Assembly: GCA_032622095.1 (NCBI GenBank)
Contig: CP136064.1
Span: forward strand, 248,465,827 to 248,529,826
Length of the DNA: 64,000 nt
Direction of reading: 5' to 3'
Source: Siphonodentalium dalli
Taxonomy: Eukaryota > Mollusca > Scaphopoda > Gadilida > Siphonodentaliidae
Each line of letters opens with the position of its first letter. Position 1 is the stretch's first letter. The translations under genes and the position numbers were made by a program. Positions 29,859 to 41,450 of the stretch are shown piece after piece. The notes under the pieces are model-generated. The model saw only the letters and a list, made by a program, of their open reading frames with translations, searched no databases and was not told the DNA's origin.

Positions 29859-30378
29859 TAGATCATGTCAGGAACCTCTACTCTAGCTATGCCCATAGAG
29901 ATCATACTCCACCAGTGCAATACCTGGGAACTTTTTGATGTTGTGACATTTCTTAGTTATTACCTATTCCTTAATAATGTATATCACTGTAGGCGAAGGT
30001 ACCAACTCGAAATTGCATGACTTTATGAGTGATTTTGCTTTGCGTATATGGAATTTCTTCCGGGTAATTAATTCAATGTTTATTACGATATCGGCTCACA
30101 AAAGTCACAAAAAAGCATGCAATCTCGAGCTGGGACCACCCCTAGTGTGAAGTAGGTTATTGAGAAACAAGTACTAATATAGAGATATATTCCCTGCCTT
30201 GTTTGTTATTGAGGAACAAGTATTAATATAGAGATATATTCCCTGCCTTGTTTGTTCAATGTCAGAAAGGGTCAGACCATTAGAAAGTTCCCAGGATTTG
30301 TACTGGTGGAATATAATCTCTATGGACGAGTACCATCTCTATGGGCATAGCTAGAGTAGAGATTCATGACATAATCTA
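29859..30378. mobile_element. 520-bp foldback MITE F2, copy 1
   Basis: TAGATCATGTCAGGAACCTC and tactctagctatgcccatag are mirrored by ctatgggcatagctagagta and gagattcatgacataatcta. The internal sequence (cctgggaactttttgatg, ggtaattaattcaatgttta, ttattgag.aacaagta) matches the copy at 56666. It abuts the last unit of the 90-bp satellite with almost no spacer. A short internal duplication 'atagagatatattccctgcc' occurs at about 30180 and 30228. Confidence 0.85.
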
Positions 30379-30382
30379 AATT

Positions 30383-30839
30383 TGTGACCCGCCATATCAA
30401 ATCCATTTGTAAGTCGGGATTTTTTTACCCTGTGCCAATGCATTCTCTTATATATGCGAGTTGACAATAGGTCGCCTCGCATATATAAGAGAATGCATTG
30501 GCCTAACAATTTTTACAATTTTAATAATTTTTTCTTGTATTCTTTAACAATTTTATAATTTCACCCATACAGAGCCCCAGACAAACATGAGCAGACGACA
30601 TTCTTCTATATGCTTCTATATATGTGTGGGGCTCCCTGCAGGGTAATGGATGTTTTTTATTTTATGTCCTAAAAATTGTAAGAAACATTTATTTAAAAAA
30701 AATGATAAAAAATTGTTAGGCCAATGCATTCTCTTATATATGCGAGGCGACCTATGGTCGACTCGCATATATAAGAGAATGCATTGGCACAGGGTAAAAA
30801 AATCCCGACTTCCGACTGGATTTGATATGGCGGGTCACA
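30383..30839. mobile_element. MITE family P4, complete copy 2
   Basis: tgtgacccgccatatcaaat ... atttgatatggcgggtcaca. Outer inverted repeats run about 60 bp, through agtcgggattttttt and accctgt. Two complete 69-bp modules (30434-30502 and 30720-30788) flank a spacer with gagccccagacaaacatgag. A 112-residue frame through the right half recurs in other copies only because the repeat does. Confidence 0.9.
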
Positions 30840-31260
30840 TTTTGTTTGCTAGCTACTGTACACTCAATATCGGTGGGAAACAAAACTGGTCTGCATGTTC
30901 CTACTGCAGACCCAAAGAGGTCATAATCTATTATGTATACTTTTTACTGAAGAGTTTAAAGTGTATATTTAGCCGAAAAGTTATTTGACTATTTGAAAAT
31001 GAATTGCTTCGCAATATATCTGGAAAAAGCTCTCGACCAGGTGATTAGTAGGCCTACATCAGTAGATCAAATCGTTAGCTTGATTATTCTAGTTTTCCAA
31101 ATTTGACCAAAGGTGCCTTCTATTTGCCCAAAAATTCAATGAACTTCAAAACTTACCAATTCATCATGTCCATGTGTCTAACAAATGAGAAGTTTGCATA
31201 TGTGTTCATGTATTCAGACAAGCAGCCAATCAGGAATCAGGAAACAAAGTTTTTTTACTT
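30840..31260. other. Gene-free stretch
   Basis: AT-rich DNA with no recognisable coding or repeat structure. It precedes the first copy of the long repeat shared with 39.9-45.9 kb. Confidence 0.4.
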
Positions 31261-31261
31261 A

Positions 31262-32700
31262 TGTTTCAAGTTGCTCTATAAATATATGAGTTTTATCTCA
31301 ATGCTTATCGCTGAATTTCCGAAACAATGTGATTCTTTCACGATCAAGTCCAGATTTAGTGTGTCTGATATTTGCAGAATGGGGTCCCCAGAGGGGGAAT
31401 TTAGTGATGCTAGCCCACTTTGCACCCTCTGGTGACCTTATTCTGGTTAGGCCTCATTTTCTGGGAAGTATCTATAGTCTCAAATTAACATCATTTTTAG
31501 TTACTTTTTCCCTTCTGGGAAGATTCTGTATCTCCTAATTTGCCCAAGATAAAATGCATAATGGAGGTGACTAATGGGTGAACATCATCAACTTCAATCG
31601 GATCCTAGGTCATCCATATCAGTTGAGGCCTAAGCAGAATGAGTTTGGTGATGCTAGGCTGCCATACGAGATAGCGTCACTAAATTCATCCTCTGGGGAC
31701 CTCATTCCCAAAAATATCTAAATCAAGGATTTTTCTCTTTTCATGACTAAAATCCGTTGGCACACCCTACATCCATCATCCCTCATCCAAATTTCATATG
31801 GTTCTTTGGTGTGACCTCTAGATGGAACTGTCCAATTCTCCCGAAATTTGTTTTAAAAAACATGGGTGCCTGGAGCCATCTTAGATTTCATATTTGAATC
31901 CATTGGCACACCCTGCAGCCCACATTTAGTGGAGAAATGTTTGAAATGAAATTAATTTCATTTACACAATACAATCCATTTACTGAAACTTTTTGACTTT
32001 CCCTCTTTATCATTCTATTGACAGCTCAGCATAAAATTATTAATGCCTTTCCAATTTGAGCTACAGTGTCATTGACACTTTCATTTACCAGAGTTATGGG
32101 CCTTTATCGATTTTGAAATTCTGGGTTTGTAGGTTTCCGGATTCAGGATGATAACTTCCAGTTAATGTTAACCGAATGAAAAAAAAATTGGTATTCAAGT
32201 TTACAACCATACGTACAGGTCAAGTTTGATTTTGTATTCCATCAGCCCATTTTAATAGTTACCTGAGCTAGCATCACCAAATTCACCCTCTGGGGACCTC
32301 ATTCTGCATGGCCTCATCTGCTTTGGGAGACATATTTAGATTGAAGTTCCCAAATGGTGAATATTGTGATGTACACCCATTGGGAACCTTGATTATGCAA
32401 TGTGCCGTCTGCCAATTTGGGGATATAGAGAAACTAAACTAAAAAAGAAATAGAATCTGTGTGAAGAAGTTTCTATAGATATTTGATAATAAAGAAACTT
32501 TCCAGAGAAGAGAGACCTATGCAGAATGAGGTCCCCAGAGGGTGAATTTAGTGATGTTAGCCCATGATGCGGGATAGCATCACTAAATTCATCCTCTGGC
32601 TACCTCATTCTCACTTGAGGCCTGAATACAAGCTATCAGGGTGCTTGAATCAGATAGTTGTCTAATGATTCTCACCAGACTTGTGGGGCCTTTTTAGCTC
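31262..32700. repeat. Long repeat R3, copy 1, unique-body part
   Basis: Matches 39938-41450 throughout. Shared landmarks include ctctataaatatat.agtttt, tcgctgaatttccgaaacaa, R1-like inverted segments, cacaccctgcag, and tttgagctacagtgtcattg. It is rich in 'gaggtccccagagggtgaat' boxes on both strands. No ORF survives across copies. It leads into the 160-bp tandem array. Confidence 0.8.
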
Positions 32701-33912
32701 AACTTACTTTGTAAGTTTGAGCTATTGCCATGGTTTGGCATCCGTCGTCCGTGTGTGCGTGTGTCTGTCAACAATTTCCTTTGGCGCGGGCTACAGGTCA
32801 TACCGTTGGTCTTTATGAAATTTGTCATGAATGTTGACATTGACATGTAGATGGGAACGAGTCATTTTGGTGTCATTCGGCCAAAAAACATGGCCGCTGG
32901 CAGCCATCTTGGATATCAAAATTCAATCCATTGGCGCGGGCTACATGTCGTACTGTCGTCTGATCATAATGAAATTTGTCATGGATGTTAATTTTGACAT
33001 GTAGATGGGAACGAGTGATTTTGGGGTCGTTCGGCAAAAAAACATGGCCGCCAGCAGCCATCTTGGATTTTACTCTTTGCATGACTAAATCCTTTGGCGC
33101 GGGCTACAGGTCGTAGCTTTGGTCCGAACTTCATGAAATTTGTCATGGATGTTAACAATGACATGTAGATGGGAACGAGTCATTTTGGGGTCGTTCGGCC
33201 AAAAAACATGGCCGCTGGCAGCCATCTTGGATATCAAAATTCAATCCATTGGCGCGGGCTACATGTCGTACTGTCGTCTGATCATAATGAAATTTGTCAT
33301 GGATGTTAATATTGACATGTAGATGGGAACGAGTGATTTTGGGGTCGTTCGGCAAAAAAACATGGCCGCCAGCAGCCATCTTGGATTTTACTCTTTGCGT
33401 GACTAAATCCTTTGGCGCGGGCTACAGGTCGTAGCTTTGTTCCGAACTTCATGAAATTTGTCATGGATGTTAACAATGACATGTAGATGGGAACGAGTCA
33501 TTTTGGGGTCGTTCGGCCAAAAAACATGGCCGCCAGCAGCCATCTTGGATTTTACTCTTAGCATGACTAAATCCTTTGGCGCGGGCTACAGGTCGTAGCT
33601 TTGGTCCGAACTTCATGAAATTTGTCATGGATGTTAACAATGACATGTAGATGGGAACGAGTCATTTTGGGGTCGTTCAGCCAAAAAACATGGCCGCCAG
33701 CAGCCATCTTGGATTTTACTCTTTGCATGACTAAATCCTTTGGCGCGGGCTACAGGTCGTAGCTTTGGTCAGATCTTCATGAAATTTGTCATGGATGTTA
33801 ACAATGACATGTAGATGGGAACGAGTCCCTTTTGGGTCAATTGGCCAAAAAACATGGCCGCCAGCAGCCATCTGGGATTTTACTCTTTGCATGACTAAAT
33901 CCTTTGGCACAG
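32700..33912. repeat. About 160-bp tandem array, short version
   Basis: Opens with agctcaacttactttgtaag, tttgagctattgccatgg and a ccgtcgtccgtgtgtgcgtg tract. Units of 155-164 bp follow, each with tttggcgcgggctacaggtc, atgaaatttgtcatgga, gacatgtagatgggaacgag, tcgttcggccaaaaaacatg and ccagcagccatcttggattt. Unit starts (gcgcggg) fall at about 33097, 33252, 33415, 33579 and 33743. Homologous to the longer array at 41.5-45.75 kb. Confidence 0.9.
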
Positions 33913-34016
33913 GTTAGACATTTCAATTAGCACCTTTCCTGTCCTATATACTGTCAACCATTAAATTATTCCCCTACCTAAGTTGAGCTACATTGTCATT
34001 GACACTTTCATTTATT
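33913..34016. repeat. Right flank of long repeat R3, copy 1
   Basis: gttagacatttcaattagca ... tcatttattttaa matches 45748-45857 almost base for base. Both copies then meet a TTAA-type insertion at the same ttttaa. Confidence 0.8.
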
Positions 34017-34463
34017 TTAAAGGTACTCAATCCGATTCGATGGTCCACATATCATCTGATTCCAACAACAACAAATTTTTTGAAATGCGGCTTCAGTTAT
34101 CAGAATCAATTAATTGCCCAAAAATAATGCTAGCCACAGTACACTATAGTATAAAATTGCCCAAAACCTGTTATTTATCAACATTTTGTACATTGAAATT
34201 TTGCCGGTTAGTCAAATATCTGACATAAAAAAGCCACTTGATTTTAGAGTTATCCATCTTAATCCGCTATTTGTTCTTCTCGTCGACTTTTACTGGGCCA
34301 ATAAATATTCCAGGTGTGAAAAATAATAGATTTAAAAAATTGATATCGGATCACTCTGAGCTTTGATGGGTGGGTTCCTCGATTCGAATCAAATATTTTG
34401 TTTTTCCCCCGAAGCTAAATAAATAGTAATTGATGGGTGCTTAATCGGATTGAGTACCTTTAA
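34017..34463 (+). mobile_element. TTAA MITE family P1, copy B
   Basis: TTAA at 34017-34020 and 34460-34463. Ends AGGTACTCAATCCGATTCGA and AATCGGATTGAGTACCT. Internal gattccaacaacaacaaatt and ttgattttagagttatccat are as in the other copies. It is inserted in the final ttttaa of long repeat R3. Confidence 0.88.
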
Positions 34464-35620
34464 TAGTTTCAGCTACATGAGCTATACAATCTTTCAGAAA
34501 TGCAATTTAAACCAACAAGCAAACGGGCGTATTATGCCACCGTGTGTATTATGCCACCGTGTCGGGTCTCTTGTTGAGTTAAGTTTTCGATAACAAAATT
34601 TTAATTGGATTTTATATAAATGTTGTTATAACGGCCGTCTGGAATCCTGAATAGAACTTTAAATTTCTTCAGATATTTAACTCAAACGACTGGAGATATT
34701 GTGACATGGGGTTAAAGTTCGATGTTGCTTATGCATGGTGCAGTTCACACGTTTGAATCAGAACTTAGTCATAAGCATTTCAATCTGTACATTGAGATGA
34801 ATTCTCATATAGAGTATAGGGACGAGAGAGTTTCAATCCAAATAGATGTCCTTCATAATAGAGTTATCGCCCGTCCTCTATATACTTTCCGTAACAATTT
34901 ATGTGCAATTAAAGTGTCAACGGGCGTAAAAAGCCGCGTGTCCATGTAGTATCAGACATGAGATGTTCGCCCATAAACCGATGTTTCATCTTGTTCGACG
35001 TGTTTGTGTTGCCGCATCTATAACTATCCTGGGTCGTGGGGATGAACATTGTTCTCATTAGTGAGTAATAGTGACATAGTTTGCGATACGCGCCCGTTGG
35101 GAACGAGTACGGGTATAAGGGTCAATCCACTCCGTCCGTATAGCTGTTCAAAGCACGGGATTTCTATATTCACACCGAAAGTGACTGGATCGCTTCGTCG
35201 GGCGCGATGATTTGTGTAGATACTCGTTTGAATGCACCATTTACAGGCAGGTCACAAATACAATGTATATGGACATTTTAATCAGAATTTGCTAAATATA
35301 TACATGTAAGAGTTTTTCAAACTCAGTTAATTGTCAAATATAGTATGTCAAGTGGAATGGTGCACGGGTTACCTAAATTATCATAGCAATTGCGTTTAAT
35401 TGAATTTCATTCTATAATTCCAGTTTGTGGGGGTTTTTTTTATCGGGGGGGGGGGGGTGGTTGTGGGAAAAATGACTTCATAAGCTTGGAATGTATTGGG
35501 ACCAAAAAGTAACCAGACGATCCTGTTATTATGTCGAGCTCTTGCCAGGCATTTTCTCTTCTCTTCTTCTCTTTTATCCTGGCACTTCAGTTATCAGCAT
35601 GTCTCTAAATGGGTAGGGTT
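34464..35620. repeat. Dispersed repeat R2, left part of copy 1
   Basis: Closely matches 51512-52660: cagctacatgagc.atacaat, accaacaagc.aacg, gttttcgataacaaaa, ggaatcctgaatagaacttt, gatgtttcatc.tgttcgac, and tgacatagtttgcgatacgc. No protein is conserved between copies. It is interrupted at 35621 by a 4.15-kb insertion, and its right part resumes at 39771. Confidence 0.8.
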
Positions 35621-35717
35621 CTCTATTCCGAAGGTTCATTATTCCGAAGGTTCGCTATTCCGAAGGTTCATTATTCCGAAGGTTCGCTATTCCGAAGGTT
35701 CGCTATTCCGAAGGTTT

Positions 35718-36019
35718 TCTATTCTGGCCGTATTTAACCAGAAATTAATAAAAATTTGCACCCCACCACAAAAAACACACGAGGAATGAAAAATACTATT
35801 ACGCTAGTATTCACATATAGTACATATATACACCCACTTCTAATTCTCAAATTGTTCCAGATTCTGGCCGTATTTCTATTCTGGCCGTATTTAACCAGAA
35901 ATTAATAAAAATTTGCACCCCACCACAAAAAACACACGAGGAATGAAAAATACTATTACGCTAGTATTCACATATAGTACATATATACACCCACTTCTAA
36001 TTCTCAAATTGTTCCAGAT
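35718..36019. repeat. 157-bp direct duplication
   Basis: tctattctggccgtatttaa ... tctcaaattgttccaga at 35718 recurs apparently unchanged at 35875. It looks recent, or has been kept identical by conversion. Confidence 0.9.
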
Positions 36020-36159
36020 GTCCGTTATTAATAGCAAGAAGACAGTATCAGTTTATCGTTTATTATGGAAAGTTGAAAACACGATGACTGAAATAAACTA
36101 CATGTAAGAGATATAGTTTTTCCGAACTGGCTATCTGTATTTGAAAGAAACATCAACAT

Positions 36160-36640
36160 TAAAGGCCCACTTAATTTTCAAACACACAGATCACATATAT
36201 AACATATATGCCAGTATATATACCATTGGAAATAGGAAGCTCTCTAACACTGTATTATCAGCTTATCCGGTGTAATAAACTGTGAACATGTTGTTTTTGT
36301 TGAGTTAACGACGTGTTTTTGTGCTTAATGTTCATCTGGTTTTGTTGCGCAAAGTGTATTATTTTCAATGGAGGGGAATAACTCTATATTATAAAGATAG
36401 TGTTATTCCCCTTCAATTGAAAATACATTAGGTTGGATTATGTTGCATTCTAGGAGCCATAACGGGGGGGGGTCTTTTTATGATTTAAGCTGTTTTCTAT
36501 TTCTCTATGGACATCTTCTGATACAGACGTTACAAATGGTGATGAACTATAGTGTTTTAATCATATTTTATGGCACAGATTGTAATTAAAACCTGATATC
36601 AAGGCACTATAAAAAAAATAGTCGGTGACTCGAAAATTAG
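36160..36640. mobile_element. MITE family P2, right-truncated copy 2
   Basis: Starts AGGCCCACTTAATTTTC after ttaa (about 36156-36159). The central palindrome 'atggaggggaataactctat ... agtgttattccccttcaatt' lies at about 36368-36420. The sequence stops at gtcggtgactcgaaaatta, where the copy at 7768 would continue with the terminal aagtgggcct. The CACTGG element follows. Confidence 0.75.
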
Positions 36641-37759
36641 CCATTACACTGGGGGTAAGCTGCTCCATGGGAAGCGGTTCGCTTGTGATAAAAGCTCCAG
36701 TGCGCAGTTTACAATGCGACGGTGCGTCTGTGATTATTTTGTGAAAAAGGAAACTGAAGTATTCAATATGCTACGTATTATATCTATAAACAACATTATT
36801 CTATGGAACGTCGGTCACAAATGACCAACATGCTTCAACTGTGATTTACATATCGCATTTATTATAACACATTTCCATACCACGCAAACGCAGCTGATTT
36901 ATCACTTCAAAACCCGATTGTGTAACTAGAAAATTCTTAATAACATGATATTTTGTGTATGAAAATGAAATAATCTGAATAATGTCCCGTATCAATTGCT
37001 ATAACAAACATCTCCGCCGTGCGATTGTTGTTGGCTTTGGTGTCTCAAACAATTAAATACTGAGAAAAATGCATTTTAACACCACCACGTGGACGCTCCA
37101 GTTCGTATTTCCATAAGCGCCAGCACGTAGACCGCCGGGATTGGTGGGCTCCAGTGCGCATTTAAAAAGAGATTTAGGGAATTGTAGAGGTGAAAACGAT
37201 TCGAAACAAGTTCGTATTTATTATTTCAATCACATTGGCATTATTGGAGTCTAGAACATGACCATTATCGTGTGGTGTTTCCGTGAATTATCAGTTATAT
37301 ACCAATAGTATATCCTATTATATACTCCAATCGATATGTATTTGAATGTACATGCAGTCCTGTGTGATTCACAAGTATTTGTACGGATATATTTAAACTG
37401 TTCGTTTGTTGTCAGCCTAATTGATTTCGAATAGTGGGTTGATCATGTATGCATATTACGATGTTAGAGATTGACCATTACATACATGTATTCGAATAAT
37501 TAATCTTGCAAAAATAATTGTCGATTGGCGGCTTGTGTAAGTCATAACATCATATGGATGTGCCATTATATATAAATGGCACGAAAACGGCATGCATGAC
37601 CTATTAAAGACAGACAATCTGATCAGGTGGCCCTCTTATAATCAGATTCCAACAACAACAAAAACATTTCTCAAAAGACGCTTTAGTTATTATAATCAAC
37701 TAATTGCAAAAAATAATGCCAAATACATGCAATTATGCTTGCATTTTATAACTTTTCAG

Positions 37760-37944
37760 AAACAACAAGGTGTTATCACTGCCGAGAAAAACAAGAAAAT
37801 GGCCGCGGTGTAATTCGGCACACCATGCAAGCGCACCCATCTGAAGAACTTGCGGTGCTGGTGTTAGAAAAAGGCAGGGAAACCACGGGGATCATTGAAT
37901 CCTCCATTGATATAAGCGACCCTTCCATACCCGCATACACCTGA
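37760..37944 (+). CDS. Candidate terminal exon with one C2H2 finger
   Basis: A strong acceptor (gcattttataacttttcag, ending 37759) precedes a frame reading TTRCYHCREKQENGRGVIRH then TMQAHPSEELAVLVLEKGRE, ending in DPSIPAYT and TGA at 37942-37944. The C-x2-C-x12-H-x4-H spacing is a complete zinc-finger signature. The following EELAVLVLE segment is acidic and amphipathic. It lies inside the 2.75-kb CACTGG element, so it is more likely a transposon protein exon or captured host exon than a resident gene. I see no upstream exon, and the product is unknown. Confidence 0.4.
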
Positions 37945-38015
37945 AATGACAATAATGAAATATTAATTAATAAACGCAAGATAATCGGGTATAATTCTGG
38001 GTAGAGTGTCTTCAT

Positions 38016-39330
38016 TGCGGGTGGGAAATATTGGGCAACGCAATTTGCAATGCAGGGGTCCAGGATTTTTTGTTTTAATTTATCATATTATTTTATCAAA
38101 ATACTATAATAAATTAAAATCATATATATTCCCGGACCCCTGTGATTTGCACTCCACCCGGAGTTGAAAGACATTCATATTTACAACATATATTTCAGAT
38201 ACTTTCAAATATATGGGGGTATATCGTTGGAGTTCCAACCAGTTACAGACCTGTTTCAGGTAACAGTCAGAATATTCAAGCTCAAGAATGTGCAAAAGGA
38301 AAGTATTAAGTTGAGAAAAAATGTGCTCCAAAGTGGGGGATACAGTTGGAAATTCGAAGTTTGACATCCACCCAAACCAAGACCTCTAGTCACGTCCCTG
38401 AAACTCCCAATCCTGCATCAAGGTGTGATGAATACAGTGTTTGCTTTTACTGAAGCAACACATCGATACGAGTTCAACGTATTCCCAACTAAAATAAATG
38501 TCTAATAATCATCATTACATTCGTACTAACGAAGCCATATCACCACTATATATATGGTGGTATGGTTCTGTGAAGAATGCACTGCAAATGATATGAATAT
38601 GATTATTATATTATAGTAATTATAATTATTATATATACTAATGTCTAATTATCGTAATTACATTCGTATCATTTGTATTACGAAATTCTTAATTGTCAAA
38701 ATTACATTCGTATTCGGATATTTATAATATAAATGATATATAATATTAATTACAACATAAAACACAAGCTAATTGAAGAAAATGACTCTGAGGAAAGCGC
38801 ACACCACCTTCTGTAGTTTTCGGATGTCAGAATGATGATTATCCTGCCAAAAATAAGTCAATTACGATTCCATGACACCTACGCACTGGCGCTTTATTTC
38901 ATCACAAGCGCACACGATGTGTAACCTGTTATCGCAATGGCACTGGGGCTTTTTGTCATGATTTGAAAGCTTTCTGGCATTGTTGTAAACGAGCAGAATA
39001 CATCGACACTGATTGGGGATTACTAGATGACGTATTAGCTTTATTGTTAAATATTGTTCACGCTCAAATAAGCTTTTAAATACGCTCTATTCACCCGGTT
39101 ACTTTCGCTATTTTCCCATAGTAAATGCATAGGGAATGTTTTTTCAGCAATGTTAAACGGGTATATTGTGAGAAAATATGTGACAAAACGTCCCTGGTTT
39201 TGTTATAGATGTTATCGCAGAAGGGAGCAGCAGTGGAAATTCTTTTCTATTCCTTACCTTCAATCTGTGTTCTTTGAATGTTGTAAATAAAATAACTTCT
39301 TCTGACCGGATGTGCACTGGAGCTTCTCGT
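38016..39330. other. Interior of the CACTGG element, right part
   Basis: AT-rich, with short tandem words at about 38600-38760 (attacattcgtat, ataattattatata). The overlapping frames at 38104-38367 and 38164-38364 on opposite strands have no recognisable motif. No transposase seen. Confidence 0.4.
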
Positions 39331-39770
39331 ATGCGCACTGGAGCTTTTATCACAAGCGAACCACTTCCCACGGAGCAGCTTACCCCCAGTGCATTAGCTG
39401 GCGTATTCTTGCCTCTAAGATAATTGAGATATAACGTCATACGTGATGACATTAAATCGTATGGAAACATTTGTGTGGGCTGCCTGACGTGAATATGTTT
39501 TGGTAAATAACGTCATACGTAATAACATTTAATCTCAAGGAAACCCGCGAAGAAAAAAGTCGGTCACTTTTATTGTTTGAATGTTTTAAGTTATTTCCTT
39601 CAGAAAAAGAGTCTTCGTGATAAAGAACCCTCTCAATACTTTAGAATATAGAATTAACCTTTAAAATAACAAAAAAAATCGGAATAGCGAACCTTCGGAA
39701 TAGCGAACCTTCGGAATAGTGAACCTTCGTAATAGTGAACCTTCGGAATAGCGAACCTTCGGAATAGAGA

Positions 39771-39937
39771 CATGTTCCCCTCTAAAGTCCTCCACCACCT
39801 TATATAATCGCGACGACGAATGAAGGTGTCACCTTCAAATAGAAGGAAATCGCGCGTATAAATATCCTATTTGACAGCGACCCAATTATCCCGCTGGTTT
39901 GCCACAAAGCGAGAACTCGACGAAGAAAAACATCACT
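39771..39937. repeat. Dispersed repeat R2, right part of copy 1
   Basis: Resumes with ccaccttatataatcgcgac ... tatttgacagcgacccaatt ... caaagcgagaa.tcgacgaag, matching 52670-52815. It then joins directly to the second copy of the long repeat R3. Confidence 0.75.
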
Positions 39938-41450
39938 TTTCAAATTACTCTATAAATATATCAGTTTTATCTCAATGTTTGTCGCTGAATTTCCGAAACA
40001 ATGTGATTCTTTCACCATCAAGTCCAGATTTAGTGTGTCTGATATTTGCAGAATGAGGTCCCCAGAGGGTGAATTTAGTGATGCTAGCCCACTGTGCTCC
40101 CTCTGGTGACCTCATTCTGGTTAGGCCTCATTTTCTGGGAAGTATCTATAGTCTCAAATTAACACAATTTTTAGTTACCTTTTCCCTTCTGGGAAGTTTC
40201 TATATCTCTTAATTTGCAGAAGATAAAATGCATAATGGGTGAACATCACCAACTTCAATTGGATCCTATGTCACCCATAGCAGTTGAGGCCTAAGCAGAA
40301 TGAGTTTCCCAGATAGTGAGTTTGGTGATGCTAGGCTGCCGTACGAGATAGCGTCACTAAATTCATCCTCTGGGGGACCTCAGACACGATTTCAAGGATT
40401 TTTCTCTTTTCAAGACTAAAATCCTTGGCACATCCATCATCCATCATCCAAATTTCATATGGTTCTTTGGTATGACCTCTAGTTGGAAGATGTCCAATTC
40501 TTCCGGGAAAAAAAAACATGGGTGCCTGGAGCCATCTTGGATTTCACATTTGAATCCATTGGCACACCCTGCAGCTCACATTTAGTGGAGAAATGTTTGA
40601 AATGAAATCAATTTCATTTACACAATACAATCCATTTACTGAAACTTTGACTTTCCCTCTGTATCATTCTATTGACAGCTCAGCATAAAAATATTAATGC
40701 CTTCAAAATTTGAGCTACAGTGTCATTGACACTTTCATTTACCAGAGTTATGGGCCTTTATCGATTTTGAAATTCTGGGTTTGTAGGTTTCCGGATTCCG
40801 GATGATAACTTCCAGTTAATGTTAACTGAATGAAACAAAATTTGGTATTCAAGTTTACAACCATACGTACATGTCAAGTTCGATTTTGTATTTCGTCAGC
40901 CATTTTAACAGTTACCAGTCGTCAGTGATAACTGCAGTAAATAATGGCTTGGACAATTACCACCAAACATGATATGCAGCTGAATTGGTTCAAAATACAA
41001 GCAAGTCTGAGATAGCATCACCAAATTCACCCTCTGGTGACCTCATTCTGCATGGCCTCATCTGCTTTGTTAGACATATTTAGATTGAAGTTCCCAAATG
41101 GTGAATATTGTGATGTACACCCATTGGGAACCTCGATTGTGCAATGTGCCGCCTGCCAATTTGGGGATATAGATAAACTAAACTAAAAAAGAAATAGAAT
41201 CTATGTGAAGAAGTTTCTATAGATATTTGATGGTAAAGAAACTTTCCAGAGAAGAGAGGCCTAAGCAGAATGAGGTCCACAGAGGGTGAATTTAGTTATG
41301 TTAGCCCACTATGCGGGATAGCATCACATCCTCTGGCTACCTCATTCTCACTTGAGGCCTGAATACAAGCTGTCAGGGTGCTTGAATCAGATAGTTGTTC
41401 AATGATTATCACCAGACTTGTGGGGCCTTTTTAGCTCAACTTACTTGTAA
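39938..41450. repeat. Long repeat R3, copy 2, unique-body part
   Basis: Colinear with 31262-32700 with scattered substitutions and indels (for example, 'cagtcgtcagtgataactgc' near 40920 is present here only). Boxes of 'gaggtccccagagggtgaat' and their complements recur. Non-coding. Confidence 0.8.

Larger units (their letters stand above)
36647..39391. mobile_element. 2.75-kb element with CACTGG termini and 5-bp TSD
   Basis: CACTGGGGGTAAGCTGCTCC at 36647 is mirrored by the complement ending at 39391. The inverted repeats extend about 60 bp, through gaagcggttcgcttgtgata and aaagctccagtgcgca. The pentamer CATTA lies at 36642-36646 and at 39392-39396. A CAC start plus 5-bp duplication is the pattern of Transib/RAG-like elements, but I find no DDE-type transposase here, so the superfamily is open. 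It contains a P1-like remnant (about 37605-37725) and a candidate exon with one C2H2 finger. A further 'ccagtgcgcattt' at about 37151 suggests an internal end copy. Confidence 0.75.
35621..39770. mobile_element. 4.15-kb insertion with 16-bp terminal repeat clusters
   Basis: The left edge has about five units of attccgaaggttc.ct/att (16-bp period, 35624-35715). The right edge has the inverse, ggaatagcgaacctt units (39678-39770). The corresponding site in the R2 copy at 52.66 kb is uninterrupted, which identifies this as an insertion. It contains a 157-bp direct duplication, a P2 MITE fragment and the 2.75-kb CACTGG element. No transposase was found. The superfamily is unknown, and subterminal repeat clusters in inverse orientation suggest a DNA transposon. 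Confidence 0.7.

Noticed and set aside
30650-30988. Recurring frame ending GQCILLYMRGDLWSTRIYKR
   Set aside because: The same peptide appears wherever the hairpin module does and on both strands. It is the translation of the palindrome, not a protein family.
36647-39391. Calling the CACTGG element a RAG/Transib transposon
   Set aside because: Only terminus style and duplication length fit. No transposase, RSS-like nonamer or additional copy supports it, so it stays a hypothesis in the findings.
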